This document shows positions 10,625-22,045 of a DNA stretch of 64,000 bases, piece after piece (position 1 is the stretch's first letter; every line of letters begins with the position of its first letter). This DNA comes from Gymnorhina tibicen. Its lineage: Eukaryota; Chordata; Aves; Passeriformes; Artamidae. The stretch covers positions 67,163 to 131,162 of the forward strand of contig VXAZ01006879.1 of assembly GCA_013399875.1 (NCBI GenBank). Reading direction: 5' to 3'. Below the pieces are notes generated by a model. It made no database searches. It worked only from the letters and a program-made list of their open reading frames with translations, and had not been told where the DNA came from. A program made the translations under genes and the position numbers.

Positions 10625-10806
10625 TGCCAGCACTGGAAGGAGCTGCCCAGGGAGGTTTGGAGTGCCCATCCCTGGAGGTGTCCCAGGAAGGGCTGGAGGT
10701 GGCACTCAGGGCTCTGGGCTGGGGACAAGGTGGGGATGGGGCACAGCTTGGACTCGATGGGCTGGGAGGGCTTTTCCAGCCTCAGAGATCCTGGGATTCC
10801 GGGATT
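10625..10806 (+). mobile_element. CR1 LINE 3' fragment, forward
   Basis: Forward CR1 3' end: GAGCTGCCCAGGGAGGTTTG, CCCATCCCTGGAGGTG, GGCTGGAGGTGGCACTCAG, GACTCGATGGGCTGGGAGGG and TCCTGGGATTCCGGGATTCTG, the last matching the CR1 terminal octamer array in degraded form. Same subfamily as the copies at 37.7 and 42.9 kb. Confidence 0.9.
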
Positions 10807-12040
10807 CTGAGCTTCCCCTTTGTGGGCATGGAGGGTTTCCCACCTTTCCCTCCATCCCTCCCCCAGCTCTCCAGCTGCTCCAGAGCTGGTGCAGAGCAAA
10901 CCTGGGATGCTCTGCCCCGCGGTGAGGCCTGCGCTGTCCTGGTGCCGCCGTCCCCACGGGTCACCCTCCCCCAGCACCACCCCCTGCTCCCTGCCTGCCC
11001 GGGATGCTCCTCTTCCCCGAATTCCCGTGACACAGCCCTGCAAGGGGACGGGAGTCTCCCGGGTTTTCTCACGGGTCCCCACAAGCTTTTCCTTCCCCTT
11101 GGAGCAGGAATCAGCGATTCCACGGTCTCGGAGGGCTTTTCCAGCCGAAACCACGCCGAGGTTCGCACCGCCCTGCAGCAGCTCGGCCTCGCTGGTGGCC
11201 GTGTCCTCACCTCGGCGACAGCCCCGTCACCCGGAGCGTCCCCCGGGGGAGCACCCGTGCGACCCCCGCGCCGCTCCCCGGAGCTCGGGAGAGCGCGGGT
11301 GGGCAGGAGGGAACTCAGGGAGAGCCCGGGAGAGTCTCGGGGAGGCGGGGATGCGGCGGCCGGGCTGCAGCCAAGGTTAAGTGTGCCGTGTGTCCCGGTG
11401 CCACTAGATGTCCTTGTGGGAAAGGCCTTGGCGCTGCCCGCGGGCACGGGCGGCAGCGCCGGGAATCGAGGGGATCGAGGGAACTGAGCCCGGGGCACCT
11501 CTGCCTCTCTGCCCCTCACCCCGGCTTTGGCTCTTCCACAGCCGAATTAGCCACAGGAAGCGCTCCTGGATGCGGGAAAAGCTCCTGGATGCGGGGAAAG
11601 CCCCAGAGAGGGCAGCCGGGAATGCTGCAGCCCCGGGATGCTCCTGAGCCAGCCCTCGTCCTTACAAACCCCAAGCTTTAGGAAAGGCTGGGCAGCTCCG
11701 AGAGGAGCTGAGCGGGAGGCGAGGCGGTGCCAGCCTGGGCAGGGAGGGCTTCCCACGGCTCAGATCCCACCGCGGAGCTCCCAAAATGCGGGAACCGGGG
11801 CGTGAAGCCAGCGCCCGTGCGCTCCGGAGCGCCGGATTTTTTGCGGGGACTCGGCTGTGAGCGCGGCCCTGCCGTGCCACCCCCCTGTCCCCGTGCCCCG
11901 CTGCCACCGCGGGTGGCCCCGCTGGGCCGGGACTGTCCCCCGCTCCCCTCCTGCCGCATCCTTGGCAGTGGCAGCGCCGGGAGAAGGACGGAGCGGCAGA
12001 AGGTGAAACTCTGCAGAGAGGAGATTACAGCTCCTGTGTT
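10807..12040. other. GC- and CpG-rich single-copy sequence
   Basis: CpG density is highest at 11130-11480 (for example CGTGCGACCCCCGCGCCGC at about 11258), a candidate CpG island. Weak direct repeats GCTCCTGGATGCGGG(A/G)AAA occur at 11561-11600. Frames stay open but have no recognised domain. No gene supported. Confidence 0.4.
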
Positions 12041-12090
12041 TTTCCTTTTTTTTTTTNNNNNNNTTTTCCTTTTTTTTTCTTTTTTTTCCC
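12041..12090. repeat. poly-T / pyrimidine tract interrupted by a 7-base gap
   Basis: T-runs flank seven N at 12057-12063. The gap is best read as an unresolved homopolymer in the assembly, so the true tract length is unknown. Confidence 0.95.
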
Positions 12091-13041
12091 TTTTTCCCTT
12101 CAAAGGAATGAGTCCGTATTTTTGGAAAGAATAGCCGCTCCGAAAATCCTGGTACAAACTCTGCCAGGCTCCATTATCACGCGCTGCGCTGGGGCCCTGG
12201 CGGGAATGCAGGATTTTAACTCTTGGATGCTTTTCCCGGCTTCCCGAAATGACCCCCTTACTCCGAGGGCTGGAATTAATCCTCGGAGTCGAGGGCAAAT
12301 CTCAGTGGGAATCTCGGGGAAGCACACTCAGCCTGGTGCAGAGATGCTGGAGACTGAAGCTGGTGGTGCTGGATGCTGGGAGCCGTTTTCCAGCCCTTTT
12401 CCAGCCGCTTTCCAGCCGTGCCCGCGGTGTGCCTGCCACTCAGGCTGCAGCCTGGCAACCGGCGGCAGCATCTCCGCGGGAGAAAGCTGCCCAGAACAGG
12501 AAGAACGGCGATAAACAATTCCCGGGGCTTGATTTATGGGTGAACCTCCTCATCCGTGCAGGGATCTCCCCAGGCTCGGGATGTGTGTGGACAGCCGGGA
12601 GTGCCGCAGGGCGGGGGGGGACGCTCAGTTCCAAGTGCTGGAACCGCTGGGAAGAGGGGAGTCAGCGGAGGAATCACATTAATGACAGAGAAACCCGGGC
12701 CGGGAGAAGGTGCAAACCCCAGCGGGGAGGGGAACACGAAGGACTCCGGGACTGGAGCCTGCTGGGTGCCGCTCCCGTGTCGCGGGGGGCATAACCCGGC
12801 AGCCGAATTCCCCGGGAGTGAAGCACCTGGGGAGCCGTAGCCTGGGGCAGGAGCTGGGAATCGCGGCTGCCGTGCGCTGCAGGCCCAGAGGGATCGCAGG
12901 AAGCGGCCTCCGTGCTTCCCCGAATCCCAGGGAGGATGCGGTTCACTGCGTGTCTGCAGGCAGGGCTGGTCCCAGAAACCTCGGGAAGTGCCAGAAACCT
13001 CCCAGAAACCTGGAAACAGGCAGAGGGATGAGGACGGCACT
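12091..13041. other. single-copy sequence, no gene supported
   Basis: GC-rich with AGCCGTTTTCCAGCCCTTTTCCAGCCGCTTTCCAGCCGT as a short degenerate 11-bp repeat (12381-12419). The word CATTAATGACAGAG is at about 12678. No exon recognised. Confidence 0.35.
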
Positions 13042-13280
13042 CAGAATCACAGGACCACTAAGGATGGAAAAGATCTCCGTGGCCATTGTCCAGCCATCCC
13101 CCGGCACTGCCAGGGCCACCGCTGACCGCGTCCCCAAGCACCACATCCCCGCTTCCAGGGACGGGGACTCCACCACGGAGCCCTTTCCAATGTTTGAGCG
13201 CTATTGCAGCACGGAAATGTTTCCTGATGCCCGGCCTGAGCCTCCCCTGGTGCAGCTTGAGGCCGTTTTCCCCCGTCCCA
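13042..13280 (-). mobile_element. CR1 LINE 3' fragment, older subfamily
   Basis: Reverse-complement CR1: AGAATCACAGGACCACTAAGG as the 3' tip, then GGAAAAGATCTCCGTGG, GACGGGGACTCCACCACGG, GGAAATGTTTCCTGATGC, and GAGCCTCCCCTGGTGCAGCTTGAGGCC in the typical order. Substitutions are more frequent than in the young copies. Confidence 0.85.
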
Positions 13281-13554
13281 GTCATCTGTGCCGGGACTCC
13301 CCAGGGCTGGGCGTGGTGGGGGAGTGGGAACAGAGTGGGGGGGGAAAAAAGGAGTAGGACAGGAGGGATGAGAGAGCAGGAGTCTGGAGGGAGGGCGAGG
13401 AAACGCCTGGCAGCAGATCCTGTGCTTGGCTGGTTTTGGGGAACCCCTGGAGCCACCTGGAGCCACCTGGAGAAGAGGGATGGGGTTTGAGAACAGCCCT
13501 TGGAGCTGCTCCTGCCGTGGCTCTGGGGAGGGACAGGGGGCCCAGCGTGGAGTG

Positions 13555-13860
13555 GAGGGCCCTGGCATGGGGTGGGGCTTCCCGGCATGGAGAAGAGGTC
13601 CTTGGCATGGAGCAGGGATCCCTGACGTGGAGTGGATGTCCCTGGCATGGAACAGAGGTCCATGGCACAGAGCAGAGGTCCATGACCTTGAGCAGGGGTC
13701 CCTGGCATGGAGTCAGGGTCCCTGGGACTGATCAGGGGTTCCTGATATGGAGTGGGCATCTCTGGCATGGAGAAGGGGTCCCTGGAATGGAATGGATGTC
13801 CCTGGCATGGAGCGGGGGTCCCTGGCATGGAGCGGGGGTCCCTGGCACACAGACCCGGTG
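13555..13860. repeat. 20-bp minisatellite, about 15 copies
   Basis: The unit is near ccctggcatggagcaggggt, with AAGAGGT, GTGGATG and CGGGGGT end variants. The 20-bp register is held for about 300 bp. Antisense frames read as short proline-rich repeats and are artefacts. It shares the GGCATGGA core with other 20-bp arrays in the window. Confidence 0.93.
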
Positions 13861-15054
13861 CTCGCTCGGTCTCAACCCCCCCTGGTGACAGTGGGACCGT
13901 GCTGAAGGACGTGGCCAAGGCCTCAGGGACGCAGCAGAGGAAGGGGACACCTGTCTGAGGGCACAGGGGACAGCCTGGTGTCGTTAACCCGTGCTGTGCC
14001 ACAGCCGTCACCTCCAGCCCATCGCCCTGGCACGGGCTGTGCCAGCTGGCAGAGGGTCATTGCCCCCACTGCTGGCCCATTCCCGAGCTTTTTCCTTGGC
14101 TCCTGCGTTTTTCCCACGGTCAGACCCACCCCGTGAGAACCCAGCACTGCCTTTGCTTCCTGCTGAGTTTGTCTCCACTCTTTGGAAGTGTCTCTGGGCT
14201 GCCCTTCCCAAACTTCTCCTCCCGGGACTGTGTCCCCACTGCTCTGAGCCACCTGAACACCTGGAGGATGCTGAGGGACCAGGGAGAGGCTTCCCTCTGC
14301 TGAGGAAGCTGCTGATGCCAGGGATGCCCAGCAGCTCTGACCTTGCTGGGATGTGGCACCAGCCCAGCCACATCCACATCCCATCACTCCGGGAACAGAG
14401 GGATCCTGATCTGGGGGTGGTGGGGCAGTGTGGGATCCTGATCCGGGGGTGGTGGGGCAGTGTGGGTGTGTGGAGCAGGGCAGGAGGAGAGGATTTGGCA
14501 GCTCAGGAACAGAGAGAATTGAGAGATCCGTGTGCCGGGAGCTCTCCCGGGACGGGGCTGCAGGGATAGAGAGGATTTAGCAGCAGTGAAGTGCTTTGCA
14601 TGCCCACCCCCTCCCGAGCCTGCCATTCCCGCATCCTTGGGTGGCTGCAGCCAGCAGCAATCCGAGCTCCAGCCTCGCTGCAGAAATAATGGGATCCCAG
14701 GGGGCTCCCCGTGACAGAAACCTTGAGCAGAGCAGAGCAGAGCAGGACACGGAGTGCAAAAGTTCCCATTTTTCCACAGGGAAGAGCATCCTCAGCCCGC
14801 AGTGGGCACCGTGGGACACGGGAGCTGTGCCGCAGCTCCGAGTGCAGCACGGGGAGGCTGCAGCAGCCCCGCAGTCCCGCGGGGACAGATGTGTTTGGGG
14901 ACAGCTTACGAGGCCGCCAGCCCTTGTAAGCAAAGTGTTTAGGGAGGGATTAGCACAATAAGGACACGGCGAGGAATCCGCGGCAGGCGCGGAGCGGGCA
15001 GACGGGTGACCCCGCAGGGACACTGCCCTGCACGTGGCCTCGTTTGTGTCCGGC
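13861..15054. other. single-copy sequence with a short tandem duplication
   Basis: A 34-bp unit containing GGGATCCTGAT(C/G)CGGGGGTGG-like sequence and GTGGGGCAGTGTG is present twice at about 14400-14466. AGAGC is repeated at about 14728-14742. No gene recognised. An AAGTGTTTAGGGAGGGATTAGCACAAT word lies at 14933-14959. Confidence 0.4.
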
Positions 15055-15468
15055 AGCGCTGAGGGCACCAGGAATGTCCAGGGTGTCAGGGCCACCAGGA
15101 GTGTCCAGGACATCGGGGGCACCAGGAATGTCCAGGGTGTCAGGGCCACCAGGAGTGTCCAGGACATCAGGGGCACCAGGGGTTTCCAGGGCCTCAGGGA
15201 TACCAGGAATGTCCAGGGCCTCAGGGGCACCAGGGTTTTCCAGGGCCTCAGGGGTACCAGGAATGTCCAGGGCCTCAGGGCCACCAGGAATGTCCAGGGC
15301 CTGAGGGACATCAGGCGCGTCCAGGGTGTCAGGGCCACCAGGAGTGTCCAGGGCCAGAGGGGCATCAGGAGTGTCCAGAGCCTGAGGGCCACCAGGAGTG
15401 TCCAGGGTCTCAGGGCCACCAGGAGTGTCCAGGGCCTGAGGGACACCAGGAGTGTCCAGTGTGGAGGG
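15055..15468. repeat. 27-bp minisatellite, about 15 copies
   Basis: The unit is near caccaggagtgtccagggcctcagggc, with GGTGTCAGG, GACATCAGG and GCCTGAGGG variants. Because 27 is a multiple of three and the unit lacks stops, frames on both strands read through as 9-residue repeats; the minus strand gives collagen-like LDTPGGPQA units (open 14950-15483). I see no promoter, splice or signal peptide context supporting a gene. Confidence 0.95.
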
Positions 15469-16562
15469 AGCTGCTGGCTCCAAACCTCAGCTCGGGGGGC
15501 AGGGGAGGGGAGGGTGGGCCCCTCTGTGCTGTGCAGGATCTGCTGCCTCCTCTGGACCCCTGGTGAGCTCCAGCTGTACAAGGAGGTCCCCAGGACCTGT
15601 GCCCCAAATCCAGTGGGGTTTTCTCCTCCTCCTCCTCCTCACTTGTGCCGGGTCTCTCTGCTGAGCGTTTGAGGATGGCCTTGCCTGGGGACCCCACCCA
15701 GGACAGATTTGTGCCTCAACCAGGACCCCTCTTTCCCCAAGCAGCTCCTCACGTCAGCAAAAACGAGATTTCACCTCCTTTTCCCACTTTCCCGACCCTG
15801 CTGGGGACTCGGTGCCACCCTCAGCCCCCGCTGTGCCGTGCTGGAGGAGGATCCGTTCCCCTCAGAGCTCGTGGCAGGAGCTCCGGCACCCGCGTGAAGC
15901 TTTCCAGGGATTTCGATGTTTGCGGCCGCAGGAGCCCAAAGCGGCGCTGGGGCGATCAGCTCCCGGTGCCGCTGGAGAACCCCGAGCTTTTGGGGAACAG
16001 CCGCATCCTCAAACAATTCCGGCTGTGCCGCTGGAGGCACGGAGCAATTCGCAGGGTAACCCGCTCGCAGAGCCGAGGATGAAGTGTTACATCCTGAATA
16101 TGAGCAGGGAAATTACCAGTGGCACCTCTGTCAATGCCACTGAATCCCTCCGAAATGAGTTCTCGGGAAGGAGCGAGCCCGTTCGAGGAGGAGATTTGCT
16201 GAGCGCCGCGGATTTGCCTTCCCCGGCTGCGAGCAGGGGCGACGCGGCCTGACCTTGCTCCAAGGTCGGAACCATCCGTGCGGGTTCTCCGGTGGGTTCT
16301 GCCCTCCCTGCTCCCAGAGCTGGGGCCCAGCCCGTTCCCGGCGGGCGGGAGGAGGTGACAGCGGGTTCGGGGCGCTTCCTGCGGGGTTCATCCGGCCCCG
16401 CACCAGGCTGGGGTTGGAGCTTCCCGGCAGGAACGGGCTGCTCCGCGGAAAGGAGCTGGGATCGGGGCCGGGGCGGGGGGCTGGGTGAGGAAGAGCTGCT
16501 GGGACGGCCTGGGAGAGGGCGGGAGAAGGCGCTGACCCTTCACACCCACAGCACGGGAGGGT
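15469..16562. other. single-copy sequence, candidate element near 16.1 kb
   Basis: A (CTC)n stretch lies at 15627-15640. The segment 16075-16175 is AT-richer (GAAGTGTTACATCCTGAATATGAGC) and non-repetitive and may be a short regulatory element. CpG density rises at 15880-16080 and 16195-16420. No exon recognised. Confidence 0.35.
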
Positions 16563-16790
16563 CTCAGAACCCCACAAGGGTTTGGGCTGGAAGGGACCTC
16601 AAAGCCCATCCTAGTCCCACCCCCTGCCGTGGGCAGGGACACCTCCCGCTCTCCCTGCTTGCTCCAAGCCTCATCCAACCTGGCCTCGAGCACTTCCAGG
16701 GATGGGGAGTCAACCTTCCATGGGCCCCCCTCTCCAGAAAAGGCTCTTTCCATCTTGGACAGCACTTGGTCATCAACCCGTGCCCCCCAA
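16563..16790 (-). mobile_element. CR1 LINE 3' fragment
   Basis: Reverse-complement CR1: GGGTTTGGGCTGGAAGGGACC, CCCCTGCCGTGGGCAGGGACA, CAAGCCTCATCCAACCTGGCC and CACTTCCAGGGATGGGGAG. A 438-codon forward frame (16292-17611) runs through it; that frame is a chance reading of retroposon DNA. Confidence 0.88.
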
Positions 16791-18319
16791 GAGGGGAGCA
16801 GGAGGGGCTCTGCCCCTTGCATCCCACCTTTTCCAGGAGTTCCAGCTTTTGGGAAGGCTCAGGGTGCCTTCAGCGGGGTGTCCGTGTCCTGCTCGGGGTT
16901 TTTGGGTGGCCCAGCCGTGCGGGGACATCCCTAAATCCCTTGGGCAGATTTTCTCCCCGCCTGAACGGGGCAGCAGGGCCACCATGGGCCGGTGATGTCT
17001 GCACTGAGGCAGCCAAGGGGAAAGGGACGTTCCCTTCTCCTGGGGGGTTTGTTCCCTCGGGAAGAGAAGGGGAGGAGCGAGGCACATCCCAGGACCCAGA
17101 CATTCCATCCCTGCTGTTTCCCAGCTGCTCCTCTGGCTGGTGCCGGTGTCCCCTCATGGCTGATCTCCCAATTCCCCTTCTCCCCGTGTTTTTGGGAAGT
17201 TGGTCAGGCACATCCAGCCTCGTGCTCCCGCTCCTTTGTGCTTTGGGATGTCCCAGGAAGACCTGGAGGACGGAACCCTGCAGCTCTTGGTTGCACAGCT
17301 CCCAGCGCGTGCTGTGCTCCGGGAGGTGGCGGGGGGTACAGAGAGACCCCAAAACCTGCGCCCCTGGGAGGAGCAGGACGCTGGCAGCTCCCTCGGGTTT
17401 GGGATTGGGATCCCTGGTGCTGGCTGGGAGCAGAGCAGAGCAGGCTGGGAGGATCCGTCTTGGAGGATGCCGTGGCCGAGGGGAGAGCGGAAAATCCTCT
17501 TTGTTCCATTCTCCTGCCGTGCTGGGAGCTCTCTGCTTCCCAAGCGAAGCCTTGCCCTTGAGATTCCAAAGAAATGCAGTTTCCAGGTTGGAAATCCCTC
17601 AGAAGGGGTGAGGGTGAGGGAGGGTGTGTGGAACTGTGTAGGGCAAAGCAGCTCCCGGAGCTGTCGTGGTGTCCCAGAGCTGGGAGCTGAGGCAGGAGCT
17701 CCACGAACCCCTCAGATCCGGCTGATTCCCTGGAAAGGAGCGCACAGGAGGAATTTGGGAGGGGCCAAGCACTTGGATCAAAACCTCTTGGTGGGGAGGG
17801 GGCTCCCGCTCGTGGCTCTCCCCGCTGGGTGTGCGGGACCCGCCTCACCCCGGGGTTGTCCCCTGAAGGACTGGTGGCACCAGGAGCCTTTCCAAGCCCG
17901 CAGCTCCGTCCCTCAAAGGCGCCAGACGTGGCCCGGGGTGACCCCCTGCTCCCTGGCGCTGCCCGGAGCCTCCCGCTGGCTGCGAATCTGCTGGGGCTGC
18001 CGGCAAATTACCCTGCAGGAGCAAATTCCAAATCAGAGCCCAGCTCCCCGCGGCGGGTCTGGAACGCGGGGACAAATCGGAAGCGCGGTGGCGATCGCAC
18101 CCCCCGTGCCCTGCAGAGAGGGAGCGGCATCTCCCCGGATCCGCCGGGGATCCGGCGGGCGGGGAAGTCGCAGCGAGCAGCAGAAAGAGCGGCCCTGGGG
18201 TGGCTCTGGACGTTATTCCAGAGGGCTGGAAGCCCTGAGCATTCCCGAGCTTTCCCTCTGCACTCGGGGCAAGGGCACGGAAGCGCAGGCAGGGGGGGAA
18301 TGGGGTCGCAGGTGTGTGG
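16791..18319. other. GC-rich single-copy sequence with long but unsupported open frames
   Basis: A forward frame of 386 codons (17200-18360) is open without crossing a recognised repeat. It has no domain that I recognise and rich Gly/Arg/Pro/Ser content expected of GC-rich non-coding DNA, and it ends inside an AT-rich island. I do not call it a gene. Confidence 0.4.
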
Positions 18320-18690
18320 ATGAGGAGGGAAATATTTTTAATAAATCTGATTTCGTCTAATTAGGAGCATCTGAGTGAAGAACAAACGCCCCGCTGTTAG
18401 GGAAGGGGAAAAACCGAACCCCGAAGTCTTAGGCCAGGCTTAAAATAACGTGGAGGGTTTAGGAGAGAGGAAAGGGGAGCAGAGAGGGAAGGAAGGGACC
18501 CGAACGCAGCGATGAGATGGAATAAAATGTAATGGGACTTCACCAGCGGGGGATCAAGGGAGATAAAGCTGCTCTCTCCTTTCTGGGAGCAGATAACAGC
18601 TCCCTTTATTTATTTATTTTCGGGAATAGAAGGGAAATGCCGGAGATTTCATCTCCCTGAGTTCCAGCACTTGACGTGGCACCGTACGAA
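18320..18690. promoter_or_regulatory. AT-rich island, candidate conserved non-coding element
   Basis: Complex AT-rich sequence: AAATATTTTTAATAAATCTG, TAATTAG at 18358-18364 (homeodomain-type site), TGGAATAAAATGTAATGGG and GGGAGATAAAGC (GATA-type). A TTTATTTATTTATTTT stretch lies at about 18603-18619. No frame is conserved across it. Confidence 0.4.
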
Positions 18691-20011
18691 GCTTCCCCGC
18701 GCCTCTGGGGAAGCCGAGCTCGGGCAGGTGAGGAAGACCCCGGGAAGGTGTTTTGGGCAGATCCCAGTGCCAGCTCCCCGGTGTGAGCCCGAGGGCAGGT
18801 TCAGGGCGGCAAAAAGAAACCCAAAATTAAAGGAACGGATGTGGGAAGGGCAGCACTGCCGTTCCCCGTCTCCAGGTGTGGCCGAGCCCCAGCTGATGGA
18901 CGGGGAAAGGCATTTCCCAAGAGTTTTCCTGCCCTTTGCCAGCTCAGGGTAGGAGCAGGAGCATCCCTCTGGAACCCGAGCTCCTGCAGATTTCTCCTGC
19001 TCCTCCTGCGTCCCTAAAAGTGGGGGCAGATGGGAGCACACCAGCTCCAGCCTGGCCATAAAATGCCATGGAAAAACCACTTTAAAAATCGTGGAAAGCT
19101 CCTGGAGAGGAGAGCAGCGCCCGTCCCCGCTCCCTGCAGCTGGGCAGGGATTGTCCCCCGGGGGGGCAGCGCTGTCCCCTCAGTGCCACCCCCGGCACTC
19201 CTCATCCCCTGAGGATGAACATTCCCCGGGACAGCTGGGGCTGGGTTTTCCGCGAGCAGGAGTGGAAAGGAAATGAATTCTGCTTCTCCTCTCCACCCTG
19301 AGACGGGAATGATTTGCCAGGGATTTGTAGGGGGTTTTATTTGAAACCTGCCTGAATGGGCTTTCCGTGGAGAGAAAGAGAAGGGCTCCGAGAGCAGAAA
19401 ATGCGGTTCTGCCCCACCAGGATAATTTATCAGCAGGGACAGCCACGCTAAAACCAGAGAAAAGACAAAATAACGTTCCCCGGCAGCTCAGAAACGCTGC
19501 TGCCATTGCGGGGCCACGAAGCCGTTGGGGCAGGGATTTCTCCTGCCCCAACACCCCTTGGATTCCTGCGGAGCAGTTCCTGGGCAGAGCAGAGCTGAAG
19601 CAGGCTGGGATCCTCCCGACGAGAGCCTGGCTCTCCGGAACGCTCTGCGAACGTTCCCGCAAGCCCACCTGCTCCCGCTGTCCCTGGATGACGCCTGGGA
19701 CTGTGCCAGGGTGCTGATGGCACCGTGCGCCTCGGAGCCGGGTTTGCCGCTCGTGTCACACTCCCTGCCCTGCAGGGGAGTTGATTTTCTCCCCGTCCAA
19801 GAGAGCCTCGGATGTGGCTGAGTTTCTGAGGGGCACAAAAAGCCAGGCTGTCACCTTGTCCACTGCGAATGTCCCTGGTCTGGTGACAACTGAGGGCCTC
19901 CTGTGCCCCTCTGGTTTCTTCTTTGCCAGCCCTGGGAGCTGTGAGGGACTGCAGGCACAGCCTGGCTCCTGGAGCCAGCACTGCCCCAGAGGCTGCCCTG
20001 CCAGCCCCGGA
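18691..20011. other. single-copy sequence, no gene supported
   Basis: The part 19265-19475 is less GC-rich (TTGCCAGGGATTTGTAGGGGG, GGATAATTTATCAGCAGGG) and could be regulatory. The remainder is GC-rich. The longest frame in the window, 477 codons on the minus strand (19448-20881), passes through this part and through the CR1 that follows, and I reject it as a gene. Confidence 0.35.
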
Positions 20012-20165
20012 GTCACCGAGGCTGGAAAAGAGCTCCAGGATCATCAAACCCAACCTGTGCCCGATCCCCACCTTGTCCCCAGCCCTGAGTGCCACGTCCT
20101 GTCCTTCCTTGGACACCTCCAGGGGCGGGGGCTCCAAACTTCCCTGGGCAGCCCCTGCCAATGTG
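20012..20165 (-). mobile_element. CR1 LINE 3' fragment
   Basis: Reverse complement of the same CR1 subfamily seen forward at 10.6, 37.7 and 42.9 kb: GAGGCTGGAAAAGAGCTCC, ATCATCAAACCCAACCTGTG, CCCACCTTGTCCCCAGCCC-like sequence, and GACACCTCCAGGG. About 150 bp, 5'-truncated. Confidence 0.85.
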
Positions 20166-20794
20166 CTGGGACCCATTCCCAGGGGGATTAACTCCAGAAA
20201 TGACCCCAGCCTGGAGCAGGGATCAGAGGGGACACAGGGAAAGCTGCTGAAGCAGGGGTGGCACAGGGAGATGTCACTCTGGGGAAAGCCCAGGCGGCTG
20301 CGTCCCCAACGCTGGCAGGACCCTGCAGAGCTTGGGGTGGTCCCTGTCCTCACACTGTGATCCCTGTGCTCAAACTGGGAATTTCTGGTGGCTGCCCCAC
20401 GTCCCGGTTGGGTTTTCTGCCGGCTGAGCTGGGGACAGGCTGCCGGGCACAGCTCAAAGGACCCTGCCCGAGCCCCACCGAGCTGCGGCCACAGGAAGGT
20501 GTCCTGCTGTCCTTGTGTCCTGCTGTCCTTGTGCCCTGCTGCCCTTGTCCCCTTGGGCCCGCTCCTATCAGCTGATAAGGCGCTGTCACGGGGACCTGGT
20601 GAGAGGCCAAGCTCTGCTCTGCCCGTTCTCCATCCAGCCCCGCCTGCCCGGCTCTCCTTGGCACGCTGGGATCCACGGGGAGATGGGAACAGGGCTGGAG
20701 GGACACGAGGTTTGCCCTTTGAGGAGCAGCGAGCTGTGAGCTGGAGCCGCCTCCTCCCGGGGAGCTTCCAGGTTCCGTGCCACGGGGACTGCTG
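20166..20794. other. single-copy sequence with a 16-bp triplication
   Basis: The unit tgtcctgctgtccttg is present three times at 20500-20547, the last copy with two changes. The rest is GC-rich without a recognised feature. Confidence 0.5.
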
Positions 20795-20860
20795 GGATGC
20801 CTTAATGAGCCAGCCACAAAGGTAATTAATTGCTAATGACCGGGGAAGCTGAGCAAAGGC
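20795..20860. promoter_or_regulatory. TAAT-dense patch, candidate homeodomain binding cluster
   Basis: CCTTAATGAGCC is followed by GGTAATTAATTGCTAATGACC at 20821-20841, with overlapping TAAT/ATTA cores in both orientations. The flanks are GC-rich, so the cluster stands out. Confidence 0.35.
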
Positions 20861-21834
20861 TCTGCGGGGTCGCTGGTCCACTGGAATTCCCTCACTTCTC
20901 CCGAGGTGTTTTACAGGAGCCCAGCGGTGCCTGGGGTCCCTCTGGATCTGGGAACGTGCTCAGCTCTCTCCTGCATCGCTCCCCAGGAATTTTGGGGAAG
21001 GAAGGGCAAGAGGCAGCGGGATCCTGCAGCTGGAGAAAGCCGTGGCAGCGCTTCCCATCCCGCCTCCTGCCCAGCCAAAGTCCCCGGCCGAGTTTGGGGA
21101 GAGGCTGTCCCTCCTCTCCTGGCGTCCGGCGGGGCTTCCAGGGGTGCCGAGCACACGCTGGGGGAAGGCACAGGGACGGGGTTGGTTTGTGCCAGACTTT
21201 TGGGCCACTCTGCCCAAAACCTGGTGCCTCCCTCCTGACGGGCAACCGAAACGCAGCTCCCGAGGCCAGAACTCCCTCGGGCACGGATTTGTTGCCACGC
21301 CGCGGGGCAGCGGAGCAGCGGGAGCCGTGACCCTTCCAGGACGCTCCGGAGGAGATGGCAGAGCTGTGCCGGGAGAGCTGATGGGCACGGGAGTTTTCCC
21401 GGAGCTCTGCGGTCACAGGTCCCACTTCCCAGCAAAACCCCACAGCTTTGCATCCCTTTCTGCGCCTGGAAGATTTCACGGACCTTGGGATGAGCTGCCT
21501 TTTCCAGAGGGGCCGCTGTTGGTTCTTTCCCTGGTCACTGGAGTCCGGGGCAGCGCTGGTTTTCCTGAGGGAGATCTCCTGTCCTGCTGCTCCTCAAAAA
21601 TTCCCTCGCCCCTCACCTGAGGGTGGGAAAGCTCACGGAGGGGGTGCTGTCCCTGGCCCCGCGCGGCGCAAGGGGAATCCCGTGGGATGCGGGAGCTTTC
21701 CGTCGGGAGCAGACCCGTGCCCGGCCGGAGCAGCTGCGGACGCGGGGACGGTGCCTCGCGCTCGGGAGCTGCCGCTCGCCTCGCCCCACGTGGAAAGCAG
21801 AAATGACCGATCCCCTCCCGCCCCGCTCCGTTCC
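20861..21834. other. GC-rich sequence with a CpG-dense end
   Basis: No repeat or exon recognised. CpG is densest at 21640-21800 (for example CCGTGCCCGGCCGGAGCAGC near 21714), a small candidate CpG island immediately beside the following AT-rich island. Confidence 0.35.
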
Positions 21835-22045
21835 TGATGCGGGAAAAGCCTCTCCGATATTAATAAGAATCTAATTTTCCATTTATTGTTCCATGAATTA
21901 ATTACATCGCGAGCGGAGTTACCTTTTACACAGCCATTAAACTTCAGGAAGGCCTCTTTACACCACTCCACGGATAATTTAATTAGCATACTAATGTCTT
22001 ATTAGCTATAAACCCAAAGCTGGTTTAGAATCACTTAAATCCAAA
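21835..22045. promoter_or_regulatory. AT-rich island, candidate conserved non-coding element
   Basis: Contains GATATTAATAAGAATCTAAT, TCCATTTATTGTTCCATG, GAATTAATTACATCGCG, and TAATTTAATTAG at 21975-21986, followed by ACTAATGTCTTATTAGC. TAAT and ATTA cores recur about every 15 bp, as in many developmental enhancers. There is no open frame of note. Confidence 0.45.

Noticed and set aside
15530..15610. Possible CR1 scrap (CTGCCTCCTCTGGACCCCTG and ACAAGGAGGTCCCCAGGACC)
   Set aside because: Too short and diverged to separate from chance in this C/T-rich sequence.
16292..17611. 439-codon plus-strand open frame
   Set aside because: It includes a CR1 fragment at 16563-16790 and has no recognisable domain or splice context.
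19448..20881. 477-codon minus-strand open frame, the longest in the window
   Set aside because: It runs straight through a CR1 3' fragment (20012-20165) and shows only low-complexity Arg/Gly/Ser/Pro content with no domain. It is explained by the scarcity of stops in GC-rich DNA.
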